DNA of 30,597 nucleotides from Sphaerosporella brunnea. Taxonomy: Eukaryota > Ascomycota > Pezizomycetes > Pezizales > Pyronemataceae. Below the pieces are notes generated by a model. That model was not told the origin of the DNA. It did not search any database and saw only the letters and a list, made by a program, of their open reading frames with translations. Positions 8,938-20,370 of the stretch are shown one piece after another; the stretch's first letter is position 1, and the number at the start of each line of letters is the position of its first letter. The DNA lies in contig VXIS01000443.1 of the NCBI GenBank assembly GCA_008704415.1, positions 1-30,597 on the forward strand. The letters run 5' to 3'. The position numbers and the translations under genes were made by a program.

Positions 8938-10722
8938 ATGGAACGCCCAGCATCTTCTTCGCCCTTTCCTTGTTGTCATGGCTCTCCGGCCCGCAGGCTG
9001 GGTGCCCTCTCCCTATCTTCGGTAGCTATTTCGGATCAGGGGTTAGGAGAGGAATCAATGGATGGAAATAATCTCGTAGTTACGTGCTCCCTCTCCGACC
9101 GTGATAACAAGATACAAACCTACGCACTGATCGACTGTGGAGCTACCGGTTTTGCCTTTATTGACGAAGAATTTGTCCGCCAACATCATTTTCCCCAATA
9201 TGCACTACGCGTGCCTCGCGCCCTCGAGGTCATAGATGGTAGACCCATCTCGTCCGGAGACATCACCCACATCGTCAAGGTAGGACTGTCAGTCGGCGGC
9301 CACCACGAAACGTTGCCCGCCTTTGTCACCAAACTTGGCCACTACCCTCTTGTCCTTGGCATTCCCTGGTTGAAGCACCATAGAGTGTCTGTCCGCTTCG
9401 CCTCAAAGGACGTCTCCTTTGACTCCCCCGGCTGCACCAACCACAAGACGACGCATAAACCAACGAGTGTCAAAGGGGTGACCCCCACTCGGCCCTTGGA
9501 TATTGCGATGGTCTCAGCCGCCTCTTTCCAGCGCCTTGTCAAGAACAAGAAACAACGATACGGCCAGCTCCAGCTTTTCTCCATGTCGTTGTACGAAATC
9601 AACAAGGTGTTAGAACAAAAGGCAATTGACGACGGGGACCTCAAATCACTGGTCCCCCAGCAATACCATGAGTTCCTACCCCTCTTCTCGGAAGCTGTAG
9701 CCAACCGCCTGCCCCCTCACCGCCCATATGACCATAAGATACCATTCAAGGAGGGGTTCGAACCCCGCTTTGGCCCGCTATACTCGCTGTCTCACCCGGA
9801 GCTGGAAGCCCTTAAGACTTGGCTAGAGGACAACCTATCAAAGGGATTCATTAGAGCCTCCTCTTCACCCGCCGGCCCTCCAATCATTTTCGTCAAAAGG
9901 GGGGATGGATCCCTACGACTGGTGGTTGATTACCGAGGGCTCAATGAAAGAACCGTGAAGAATAGGTATCCACTCCCGTTGGTGTGAGAGACACTGATGA
10001 GACTCTCCAAGGCCCGCTGGTTTAGTAAGTTGGACGTCCACAGGGCCTACAACCTGATCCGAATGGCAGAAGGTGAGGAGTGGAAGACGGCCTTTAGGAC
10101 CCGTTATGGACTATTCGAATCTCTGGTGATGCCATTTGGTCTTACCAACGCTCCAGCTGACTTTCAACGTTTTATCAACGATACCCTCTCACCGTTCCTG
10201 GACGGTTTCACCTCTGCCTACCTGGACGACATCCTTATCTACTCAGACACCTTCGAAGAGCACCAGGACCATATCCGACAGGTCCTTCGTCGGCTTACGG
10301 AAGCAGGCCTGCACCTCAAGCCAGAGAAATGCGAGTTTCACTGGCGGGAGGTCAAGTATCTCGCACTGATCATCGGTGTTGACGGCATACGGATGGACCC
10401 GGACAAGATCGAAGCAGTGAAAGCTTGGCCAACTCCGGAAAAGCTAAAGGAAGTTGAAGCCTTCCTTGGATTCGCCAACTTCTACCGCCGATTCATACGC
10501 TCCTACTCCCAGTTGGTGCGGCCACTCACCCGCCTGACCTGGAAAGACGTGGCATTCCAATGGATCAAGACTGAACAGGAAGCCTTTGACAGCCTGAAAA
10601 CGTGCTTCACCACTGCTCCGGTTCTCCGCTGCTTTGACCACAACCGTGACGTCGTCGTTGAAACCGACGCCTTCAACTACGTCTCCGCTGGCATCCTATC
10701 ACAATACAACAATGACGGCGTC
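8938..10722 (+). pseudogene. pol: Pol of the outer chromovirus, part 1: protease, reverse transcriptase, start of RNase H
   Basis: Counting from the ATG at 8938, an aspartic protease motif (LIDCGATG) has its catalytic Asp at residue 66. The reverse transcriptase follows (FVKRGDGSLRLVVDYRGLN, then YLDD at 10219-10230). RNase H begins with VVVETDAFNYVSAGILSQ, first catalytic Asp at 10666-10668. A TGA at 9985-9987 (codon 350) interrupts RT between PLPLV and the next block. The frame is unchanged on both sides, so this is a single nonsense change, most simply CGA to TGA. The frame runs to codon GTC at 10720-10722, exactly where the inner element starts. The rest of Pol resumes at 18564 after an internal loss of about 45-50 residues that includes the RNase H catalytic Glu region. 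Confidence 0.9.
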
Positions 10723-11234
10723 TGTAAGATTATTACACTTAGTATGATTCTTTCTTACGTATTTCCTTACTAAGATATAAAACTATATGGCAGTAACGAT
10801 GATATGATAACAGCATTCTACGAGTTTCCATTACTTTCTTTACTATGTTTTGTCACCATGTTTCTAGCACTTTCTAGCCCCTTCGATGCTACGTCACTTT
10901 GGAACCTTCTAGTTTCCACAAGGCGGACTTGTAGGTCTTCTAGACCATTCTTTCTATACTTACGAATTTGCCACCAAGTTATTATCACATGATGTACTCA
11001 GCATCGTTGGCTATAAAAGCTGCGAGCTTTTCCTACATTCATTCTTTTTCTCTTCTTTCGATACGGCCTTTCGAGCATCCCAGATTGTATCGACTATCAT
11101 CAATAAATACTGAGTTGATCAGTGACCTGAGTGCGAGTATTCTCTTGGTATTTATCAAGTCAGATACACAAACGGTTCTGAGTTTATTTGCATCTGTGAA
11201 ATAGCGGATCTTATAAACTCACGAAAAGGTTACA
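10723..11234 (+). repeat. 5' LTR of the inner chromovirus (512 bp)
   Basis: Starts tgtaagattattacac and ends acgaaaaggttaca. It is identical to 18052-18563 except at four bases (near 10802, 11076, 11208 and 11214). It is AT-rich compared with the outer LTR. The open frames inside it recur in both LTRs and are not genes. Confidence 0.95.
11012..11107 (+). promoter_or_regulatory. TATA box and AATAAA signal in the inner LTR
   Basis: TATAAAAG lies at 11012-11019, followed by a pyrimidine-rich tract and then AATAAA at 11102-11107. This is the usual order of promoter, R region and polyadenylation signal in an LTR. The same pair recurs in the 3' LTR. Confidence 0.6.
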
Positions 11235-11804
11235 TTTTTTTCACTCCGACCAGTATCTTTTCTCTCTACCCAACCTACAATCTTTGATCCTCAGACCAGA
11301 CTGATCACCTGGTTCTCCCCTACTCGAAGCCGCCCTGCTGGCCAGGAAATTTTCGAATTTACGACATATCGATATCACGAACCAAGACACAACCACAAGT
11401 AGAACTCACTTTAAGCACGACAAGCACAACAATACATTTTCGAGTTTTTAAGACAATCCTAGGAAACGACAAGCGTCAACAAGGCCTTAGTTAACCGGCA
11501 GAGGTATCAGCAGTCCCGGGTTAAACTTTAAGACGAATAGTTAGATCGATCAGGAGACAGCCCTGCACGATTCTATTCAAGAGCTCTCGACGCGAGCTAT
11601 ACAGACAACAATTCCTCGATAGCATTCCCGAGTGCATAGGCCTCAGGGAAGTGCACAACACCCATCACCACAGAGCAACCAACAGCAACAAGAAGGAGCC
11701 AACGCCTCAATCCAGAAATACCCACAGAAGAGGTCATTCAAGCGCTACACGACGAGGCAGAAGAACAGAGACAACAACCAAAGAAGAGAGGCAGACCACG
11801 AAAG
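11235..11804 (+). other. leader of the inner element, with an upstream in-frame extension
   Basis: 570 nt lie between the LTR and the first Gag ATG. No TGG follows the LTR, and I find no convincing match to its own LTR, so the primer is unknown. The Gag frame is open upstream of the ATG from 11640 to 11804 (55 codons after a TAG at 11637). It ends in KKRGRPRK, an AT-hook core, directly before the ATG. The original start may thus have lain upstream and been lost. Confidence 0.45.
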
Positions 11805-14800
11805 ATGCAACCAGAGGAAACCGAAGCCTTTCAATCAGGCCATTCAGAATCAGAGACCGAATCAGACATCTCTGAGACTAGTACAAATCGGCCACCTATT
11901 GCACAAGTTTTCAAGTCAGAACACAAAGCACGCAAGCGTCTACAGGACCTTCAGAACCACATAGAGCTTATCCTTGACTGGATTGCAAGAAGCTCTGGAT
12001 CAGACCTACTCTACAACTACGAACTTCTCATTGAGACCAGCTCCAAATTCAACAAGCTTGAGAAGGAACTTTACAACTTCCGGTTGGAACAATTTACCCC
12101 ACGGTTTGAAAAGCTTGAGCAAGAAATACAACAAGCCACAACCGAAGAAGCCAAAGAGCGAGCTAAAGGACTACGTGAGGCCTGGCAACGCCTATACGAA
12201 GAAGGAAGATTCAAATCGGACTCGGCTCTAACAGCATCAACAAACAAAGCCATCCAAGACTACCTGGACTTAACAAGGCAAACAACTCCTCCACCACACG
12301 AGGTCAGAGACACTAGCCACAAAGAAACTCCAAGACCACCAGGAGGATTTGAAGAGGACGAATCCAGCTCAGAAGAAGAAAATCCAAACCCACAGTCCCC
12401 AAGGAAACAGCTTTTCAAGGCAAAAATCGAAGCCAAAGCAACCACTATCATGGCAGACAAGTTTAAAGTCCCAAAGCCACAAACATATTCAGGAGACAAT
12501 CAGGATCGAGATGCAGCCACCATCGACCCATGGCTACAGGAAGTCAAGGACTACCTGACGCTTTCAGGGCTTCAAGACAACGACAAGAAACTCCTAGTGC
12601 TTCAGTACTTCCTCAGCGGAACAGCAAAGGAGTTCTACCATACCAAACGCATGGAAGGCACCATGAACTTCGATGATTTCCTCACTCAGCTCAAGAACCA
12701 TATCATTCCATCCACAGAAGTCAATCGATATTGGGATGATTGGTATAAGATCTCTCAGACTCGAAATGGCAGGGTGGACCGCATCAACGCCACTGCCATT
12801 CGACTTGAGAAAGTAGCAGCTCGAATTGGAAAAGCCATCAACACCCAGGTCAAAATCCAGCGATTCTTGGATGCTATGCACCTAGATCTTTGCTATGCAG
12901 TTGAGCCTGAGGTTGTGGATCGATCGACAGCGAAATGGGAAGACGTCAAGAAGCTAGCGGAACGAAAGGATGCCGCTCTTTTCCAAGCTGGAAAGTATGG
13001 ACGACCGCAACAATTGAATCGAAATGGACAACACCATTCTAGCAATGCTATGAATCCTCAGTTCAGCAAGAACAACAACAACTCAGGACGAGGAAACCAA
13101 GGAAGGAACAACAAGCAATTCAAGAAGCTTTCAGATCATGAGAAAGCGCAACTCAGACAGGAGAAGAAGTGCTTCTACTGCAAGAAGGCAGGACACTTCA
13201 TCAACGAATGCAGAGCCAAGCAACGAAATCAGCAACAAGGCAAATGGGTTCAATCAGCAAGAACCACTGTCAACATAATGGAAGACAACTTACCGCCAAC
13301 TGTGGAAGAATTTATTGAGACTGCACGAGCAGAACATAGCAAGAAGGACAACATCAACAACATGGTCACCAACATGAACGTCAACGGAAAACAGGCGAGA
13401 GTTCTTCTAGACCCAGGGACAACAGGGACGAATTTTATGTCCAGCAGTTGGGCCCAGACACACAACATCTTTACCAGAGAACTACCGCAACCTATCACCA
13501 TTCACATGGCCGCAAAAGGATCCAAGACAAACGCCAATCGATTTGCTTACGCCAACGTCGAAATTCAACCAGGATTCACTGAGAAAACGAAGTTTCTCAT
13601 AGTAGCAGTCAGCTCATACGACATCATCCTAGGAATGCCTTTCCTTCAGGATAACCATGTGAGCCTGAATACGGCAGATTCTACAGCACATTTCCCGAAA
13701 CATGACACCACGATCCAGTGTGCAACAAGACAGCCTAGAACATTCTCTCTCACATCATCAGCAACTACCGAAGACATCCCACCTTTCGATAAGATGTTTC
13801 CAACAGTATTCCCAGAGAAGGAACCAGAAGGATTACCTCCACTACGTGATAGATGCAATCATGTGGTCAGACTTGATCCAGACAAACTCGAGCAATTCAA
13901 GTTCCATGCAAGGCGTATTCCTGACGCCTACCGGAAGGACCTCATTGCTCACCTGGACAATTGGAAACGACAGGGAATTGCAGTGCCTGGACCCGGCAGA
14001 TTTCCATGTTCAATTTTCGGAACACCAAAGATACCACCCTCTAAAGGATGGAAATGGGTGAATGACCTTCGAGATAGGAATAGCATCACAGAACGGGACT
14101 ACACGCCACTACCTCATGCAGATAACATCCGAGAGGATGCTGCTAGAGCAAACTTCAAGTCAGTTCTAGACCTTTCCAACGCCTATCACCAGGTGGGAGT
14201 GGAACCATCATCGGAAGAATTAAATGTCATCAATGCAGATGACCTCGGCTCTTTTCAAGTAAAGGTCATGCTGCAGGGAGACTGCAATGCTCCTGTAACA
14301 ATGATGCGCTGCATGAACACTATCTTAGGCGAATTCATCGGAAAATTTGTATGGGTGTACCTAGATGACATCCTTATCTTTTCCGAAACTCGAGAAGAGC
14401 ACATGCGACATCTTGAGCAAGTTTTTCAGCAGCTTGCCAAAGCGAAGTTCTATCTTAGGATGGACAAATGTCAGTTCCTGACATCACAACTACGCCTACT
14501 CGGTCATATTATCTCTGGTCATGAGATCCACCCACACCCAGAGAGAATTCGGAAAATACAGGATTGGCGCACACCCACAAACAAAAAGCAACTACAAAGC
14601 TTTTTAGGTGTAATTAATTATGTGGCACCACACCTTTTTCACAGCTCTACTATCCTAGCACCACTCACGGAATTAACCGGAAATGCTGAGTGGCGATGGG
14701 ATGCCCTGCATGACCATGCATTTCGGCAGATCAAGGATCTTTGCCGAAGGCACGTGCCCCTCACACCTCTTCGATATGACAGAATCAAGTCAGGCGAAGA

Positions 14801-15187
14801 TAAGGTGTATCTGGTGACAGATGCATCTCGGGTGGGGACGGGTGCATTCATTTGTCATGGCAAGAATCTAGAAGATTCGAAGTCTAGAATCGCAGCGATA
14901 CACAGCAGACGTTTTACCGCCACCCAGGAAAATTACAACACCACCAACCAGGAGCTTCTAGCTATTGTTGATGCACTAGGTGCATTCGAAACAAAGCTAT
15001 TAGGAATACCATTTACGGTAATTACTGACCACAAGGCACTGGAGTACCTTGTGACGAAACCCATGACCACTGGCAGACTAGGCCAGATGGTTAGGAATAC
15101 ATCCAGATGTTCGATTTCCAAATCCAGCACACACCAGGAGAAAGCAATCAATTAGCAGACACCCTTTCACGTCTGTATGAAGGATGA
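11805..15187 (+). pseudogene. Gag-protease-RT-RNase H of the inner chromovirus
   Basis: The frame from 11805 is open to 15155. Gag has an acidic N-terminus and a capsid-like core (residues about 230-390). A zinc knuckle CFYCKKAGHFINEC lies at residues 456-469. The protease site reads LLDPGTTG (Asp at residue 536), with Pro where Ser or Thr is usual. RT follows (WKWVNDLRDRNS, VLDLSNAYHQVGVE, then VYLDDILIFS at residues about 851-860). RNase H has its Asp at residue 1006 (VTDASRVGTGAF), Glu at 1050 (NQELLAIVDALG) and the TDHKALEYL block. Near 15087-15095 the frame is lost by what look like two extra G bases. The remaining RNase H tail (LADTLSRLYEG) reads in another frame to a TGA at 15185-15187. 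Confidence 0.88.
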
Positions 15188-17036
15188 GGACAAGGAGATA
15201 ACGCCACCGGATGAGTTCCTCCATGAGAACTTAAAACCAGAGGATTTCGGCTCCATTGACAGTCTCCTCAACCCAACAACCTCCATTCCTCAACAGACCA
15301 CCTCCACCGAAACAGACAAGCTTTCCTCACACTTTTCACACGCTCTTCAAGTCTCAAATGAGATGTCCACCTCAAACAACAAACCTTCCGCCAGCCTCCG
15401 CCCCAAGGGAGCCTCGCGCTATGAGAGGTGCGACCCAAACCTCCACTGGACAGCCTGCCGCTCCAGAGACGGCTGCCCATATCACTATTCCTCAGGATTC
15501 ATGGAAACCTTCAGCACCTGGAAGTCAAACTCTCAGTATCACGCTCAATTTGAATCCGATAGCGACGACGAGTTCTACGACTCCCCAGACGAAGACACAG
15601 ACATGGACGATTCATTTGGACCCAATTCAGAATGTCCAGACCCAGATGAAGACCCCATCGGCAACTATGAGTGGCTTGTCCACCATGGTTACATCACCTA
15701 CGCGAATAGTTCAAGGGCACCTGCCCTCCAATGGACTCCAGAATCAGGCGCACCACGCCCGAAATTCCCACAGGAGAGACAACACCCAGACGGCCCTTGG
15801 TGGAAACAGGATATACCCAGACAGGTACAGACCTTCACCACCACGCCTACCCCCAGGACGCTCCCAGACCAGCAACAGAACAACCAGGAAAACCCCCAGC
15901 GAATCCAGGACGAAGTCACGCCATTCCAAACCTACGCCATCGCACCCAGGAGAAACCCCCTCTTGGTCGACAAAGACCCCATCGAAGGAGGAAATCGACA
16001 GGTTTATGGCCAGGCTGAGGCCAACCCAGGTGGAGTATGTGCGCTCCTCCAAGCTGCCACCCACCAAGATAGTCAGATTTCCAACCCATCCAGTCACCGC
16101 CATCTGGTACCCAGACTCCAGAGAGAGCGGCCCATTGAGCCCATTTCCCCACCCATGGAACCCATACCCTCTGATCCCCAGGCCTTTCTAACTCGAGCTC
16201 AGGCTCGTAAGGAACAGGAGAAAAAGGATAAGGAATCGGCAGAGCATGACCAAGGTTCCAACAAGGATTTTGAAGGGGAAGGGACTCAGCAAAAAATTCA
16301 GCCATCGATTTCGGACGAAACCCCTCTTCTGGACAAAGAGGATGCAGAAATGTTCGAACCACCTCAACACCCACCAGGAAATCGTTCCCAGGAAGTCATT
16401 CATTACGACACTCGCAACAGAGTACCCGCATTTTTCCTTGACAACCACATAGGGAAGGCCATGCTCCCTACATTCAAGCAGGCATATGAAGACGATCCCA
16501 TGGTCAAGAATGGCATTCGCAAGCCATTTCACTGGCATGACACAGGATATGTTGTGCTAGATGACCCCTCCATCACCTCCAACCTTCGAGTTTACGTCCC
16601 CAACGCAGTCCTTTCCAGAGACAATCCCTCCTCCTCAGTCCGGCATGTCATCATGCAGAGTTGTCACAAGAGTGTGGGACATCAAGGCACCGAAAAGACC
16701 TACATCCTATGCAGGCAGAGTTTCTACTGGCCTAGGATGAAGCAGGACATCGACGAGTTCTGCAGAGAATGCCTTGAGTGTCAGCGCAACAAAGATGCCA
16801 CCACCAAGCCAATTGGCGAAGCTCGCCTCTTGGAAATTCCCCTTCGCCCATGGGAGTCAATTGCTATTGATTTCCTTGGCCCATTCAACTCTTCGGACGG
16901 TTTTAAGCACATCATGGTCATCATTGACCGTTTTTCTTCTGGTCTTGTTTTGGTTCCCCTAAAGGACGGATTTTCGGCAAAGGATGTTACGGATGCTTTC
17001 ATTAAACTACTACTACGCTCGCTATGGACTCCCTGA
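15177..17036 (+). pseudogene. long linker plus N-terminal integrase of the inner chromovirus
   Basis: This lies in the same frame as the upstream Gag-RT block. An extra T near 15185 restores that frame, so the ATG at 15177 is probably not a true start. The first 480 or so residues are a linker with no enzyme motif. It holds a Cys/His cluster C-x8-C-x5-C-x2-H at 15429-15485, an acidic run (SDSDDEFYDSPDEDTDMDD), and Pro/Gln-rich and charged low-complexity parts. Integrase then starts with the zinc-binding HHCC region (CHKSVGH, then CRECLECQRNK) and the first catalytic Asp in IAIDFLGPF (16869-16871). The frame ends in a stop after a one-base shift within ctactactac near 17006-17015, and the protein continues in the frame of 16984-18024. 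Confidence 0.85.
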
Positions 17037-18024
17037 GTCAATCGTTTCGGACAGAGACCCTCGATTCACCTCGCAGTTCTGGCAAGGACTCCACAAGCAG
17101 ATTGGTACCGACCTTCTCATGGCCACCGCTTTCCACCAAAATACCAATGGACAAGTGGAACGAGCCAACCGTACCATTGCCCAAATGCTTCGGATTTTCA
17201 CCAACAACAAACAGGCAGACTGGTCTCGTCACCTCTGGCGTGTTGAGCACGCCTTCAACCACTCTCCTTCGACCACCATCAAGCGTACCCCTCACGAAGT
17301 TCAATTTGGCCATATCCCTCGCATTTTGCCAATTGAATTCGATTCGAATGTCCCTGCAGTCAATGAGTACCTCGAACAGCAGAAGATCAACAATGCTGTG
17401 GCTCGAGATGCTTTACTGGCAGCACGCCACCGCCAGGCAAGCATTGCTGCAAGACGTAGGAATCCTAAGGTTCAACTTCAGGTTGGACAATGGGTGTTCT
17501 ACAAGAGACGTTCTCGAGGAAAGGGCAAGGTTAGGAAGCTTATGGAAGTTTGGGAAGGGCCATACAGGATCACCAAGGTTGATGAGGACACTGGCAACTG
17601 CACCCTTGAGCTCCCCAAGAACAAGCGTGTTTATCCCATCTTCGCCCAGGATAAACTCAAGCTCTTCCAGCGAATTTCAGACAAGACAATTCCGCCTCCT
17701 CCCTCCAGCTACGATGACGAAGAAGAAGATGACCACACTCTCTACAACATCAAGGAGATTCTCGACCACAAGAAGATTAACGGTATTGATTACTGGTATA
17801 TCTCTTGGGAGAATTATGGACCTGAAAACAACTCTTGGGAACCTGATGAGAATGTACGCAACACTGGCGCTGATTCCATCCAGGAATTCCTTTCGAAGAA
17901 GACCCAGGACTATACCTCTACTGCAGTCACTCTTCCTCCCGATTTTTTCTTTCCTTCTGATGATTCTTTTTGTTCCTCTCCTATGTCATCTATTGCTTCT
18001 TCTGCTTTTGAAGTACGTGAGTAA
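16984..18024 (+). pseudogene. integrase core and chromodomain of the inner chromovirus
   Basis: This is the C-terminal part of the polyprotein. True homology begins at about 17006 (YYARYGLPESIVSDRDPRF). The catalytic Asp is at 17050-17052 and the Glu at 17158-17160 (GQVERANRT), with 35 residues between them as in the D,D35E integrases. After the SH3-like C-terminal domain (KVRKLMEVWEGPYRITKV), a chromodomain spans about 17742-17900 (YNIKEILDHKKINGIDYWY, then SWENYGPENNSWEPDENV). Chromodomains of this kind steer integration to heterochromatin with methylated histone H3. The frame ends at a normal stop 27 bp before the 3' LTR. This section itself shows no internal break. Confidence 0.9.
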
Positions 18025-18042
18025 CTGTTTCAACTGTTTTTT

Positions 18043-18051
18043 AAGGGGAAG
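18043..18051 (+). other. polypurine tract of the inner element
   Basis: aaggggaag lies directly before the 3' LTR start (tgtaag), preceded by a T-rich stretch. It is the expected plus-strand primer site. Confidence 0.75.
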
Positions 18052-18563
18052 TGTAAGATTATTACACTTAGTATGATTCTTTCTTACGTATTTCCTTACT
18101 AAGATATAAAACTATATGGCAGTAACGATGGTATGATAACAGCATTCTACGAGTTTCCATTACTTTCTTTACTATGTTTTGTCACCATGTTTCTAGCACT
18201 TTCTAGCCCCTTCGATGCTACGTCACTTTGGAACCTTCTAGTTTCCACAAGGCGGACTTGTAGGTCTTCTAGACCATTCTTTCTATACTTACGAATTTGC
18301 CACCAAGTTATTATCACATGATGTACTCAGCATCGTTGGCTATAAAAGCTGCGAGCTTTTCCTACATTCATTCTTTTTCTCTTCTTTCGATACGGCCTTT
18401 CGAGCAGCCCAGATTGTATCGACTATCATCAATAAATACTGAGTTGATCAGTGACCTGAGTGCGAGTATTCTCTTGGTATTTATCAAGTCAGATACACAA
18501 ACGGTTCTGAGTTTATTTGCATCTGTGAAATAGCGGATCCTATAAGCTCACGAAAAGGTTACA
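18052..18563 (+). repeat. 3' LTR of the inner chromovirus (512 bp)
   Basis: The same length and ends as 10723-11234, with four substitutions. The right flank (ctcaccgattac) is outer-element RNase H sequence. Confidence 0.95.
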
Positions 18564-20336
18564 CTCACCGATTACAAGAACTTGGAGTATTTTACGACCA
18601 CCAAGCTCCTGAATCGACGTCAAGCCCGTTGGTCTCAGTTCCTATCGCAGTTCAACTTCAAGATCGTCTACCGTCCTGGGAAGTCCAGTGGCAAGCCAGA
18701 CTCACAAACTTGCAGATCAGGAGATCTGCCGAAGGAGGGGGATGAGCGCACGACTGAAAGTTTTTCCGTCGTCATAAAGCCCCACCAGATCGTCCATCTC
18801 CTGGCCGATCGCCCGCCGGCACAGCCTCCACTACCCCTAGGAGACGAAGCAGTGACACTTGCCCGCCTGTTCCAAGAAGCTTACAATGCGGACCAGTTTC
18901 CGTCTCAGGTCCTTCGGATGTTGCAAGACGGAGTCCGCCATAGCCGCCGGACCATGTTGGCAGAATGCGCCCAAGAAGGAGATCGTCTCACCTATAAAAG
19001 TAAGGTTTACGTGCCCAAATACGAGCATCTCCAGCTGCACTTGATGCGACAACACCACGATGCCCCCGTTGCTGCCCACCCAGGAAGATCCAAAACCTTG
19101 AAGCTGCTTTTTCGTACCTACCATTGGCCAAAGATGCGGCAAGACGTGAAACGGTATGTCCGCAACTGCCATGTCTGCCAACGCTCTCGGACCGGTCGTC
19201 ACGCTCCTTACGGCATCTTACGACCCCTCCCTATCCCGGAACGTCTTTGGCAGGACATCTCAATGGACTTCGTCACTGGGCTCCTCTGGTCACAAGGCTG
19301 CGATGCTATTTGGGTTGTGGTCGACCGCCTTACGAAGGAACGTCACCTGATTCCTTGCCGGACCAATGTCGATGCGGACGGACTGGCTGATCTCTTCATC
19401 CAACACGTATTCCGTCTTCACGGCCTACCGCTTACGATCATCTCCGACCGTGGACCGCAGTTCGCATCGGAATTCTGGGAACGCATCTGTGTCAGACTGG
19501 GTATAGAGCGTCGGCTCTCGACAGCCTTCCACCCCCAAACGGACGGACAGACTGAACGGATCAATGCAGTAATGGAGCAGTACCTCCGAGCATATGTCAA
19601 CTATCTCCAGGATGACTGGGCCGATTGGCTGCCGTTGGCCGAATTCGCAACCAATAACCAGGCATCGGAGGCTCATGGCTCCTCTCCCTTCTTTGCTAAC
19701 AAGGGGTTCGACACTCGTTACCAATTTGACTTGTCCCCTGCGGCCCCCAACAATGTTGACGATCGCAGAGCCTTGACCACCGCCAGGACATTGTTGGAAA
19801 TCCATTCGCACCTCCGCACGGAGCTCCTACGGGCCCAAATGAGATATCAGGACAACGCCGACGAGCACCGCATACCGGCCCCTAATTATCAGGTCGGGGA
19901 CAAGGTCTGGCTTGATGCCCGGAATTGGAAGACTCGGCGTCCAGCCAGTAAGCTGGACAATAAGCGTTACGGCCCGTTTGAGGTTACCGAGAAGGTCTCG
20001 GCATACGCCTACCGCCTCCGGCTCCATGAGGATATGCATGTCCACCCAGTCTTCCACGTCTCTCTCCTGGAACCGGCACCCGATGATCCTTACCCGGGAC
20101 AACGACAGGACCCACTACCTCCGGTGGAGATTGAGGGCGAGCAGGAGTGGTTTGTCGATCGGATATTGGACTCCCGACTGCATGGACGGTGGCGTAAGCT
20201 CCAGTATTTGGTCAAGTGGACCGGCTACGATCGGCCGAAGTGGGAACCAGCCGAGATGGTCAATGGTCTGGAAGCTATCGATTGCTTCCACGAGGCCTAT
20301 CCGGACAAGCCGGGGCCTCTGCCGAAAGATGAATGA
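18564..20336 (+). pseudogene. pol: Pol of the outer chromovirus, part 2: RNase H tail, integrase, chromodomain
   Basis: The frame is open from 18564 (LTDYKNLEYF, the end of RNase H) with 590 codons and no internal stop. Integrase carries the HHCC region (QHHDAPVAAHPG, then CHVCQRSR, about residues 163-205). The catalytic Asp is at 19266-19268 (SMDFVTGL), the second Asp at 19446-19448 (ISDRGPQF) and the Glu at 19554-19556 (GQTERINA), giving D-x59-D-x35-E. A chromodomain spans about 20144-20310 (EWFVDRILDSRLHGRW, then YLVKWTGYDRPKWEP). This half joins part 1 in the same reading frame at a codon boundary, but about 45-50 residues of RNase H between DGV and LTDYK are missing. Without the upstream half it has no start codon of its own. 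Confidence 0.9.
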
Positions 20337-20357
20337 GCTTCGCCGGAGCTCAGCCGT

Positions 20358-20369
20358 AGGAGGGGGATA
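20358..20369 (+). other. polypurine tract of the outer element
   Basis: aggagggggata lies directly before the 3' LTR start at 20371, as expected for the plus-strand primer. Confidence 0.75.
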
Positions 20370-20370
20370 C

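Larger units (their letters stand above)
10723..18563 (+). mobile_element. inner Ty3/Gypsy chromovirus (7.84 kb) with near-identical LTRs
   Basis: It has two 512-bp LTRs with TGTAA...TTACA ends that differ at four positions (three transitions, one transversion, under 1%), so this is the younger element. The internal region encodes one Gag-Pol polyprotein (Gag, zinc knuckle, protease, RT, RNase H, long linker, integrase, chromodomain), now broken by a few frameshifts. The host flanks are gcgtc on the left and ctcac on the right, so no target duplication exists. Together with the missing piece of the outer RNase H, this indicates a recombined rather than a simple insertion. Confidence 0.92.

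Noticed and set aside
10804..11204. Open frames of 62 and 78 codons, repeated at 18133-18533
   Set aside because: They are inside the two LTR copies and have no protein features.
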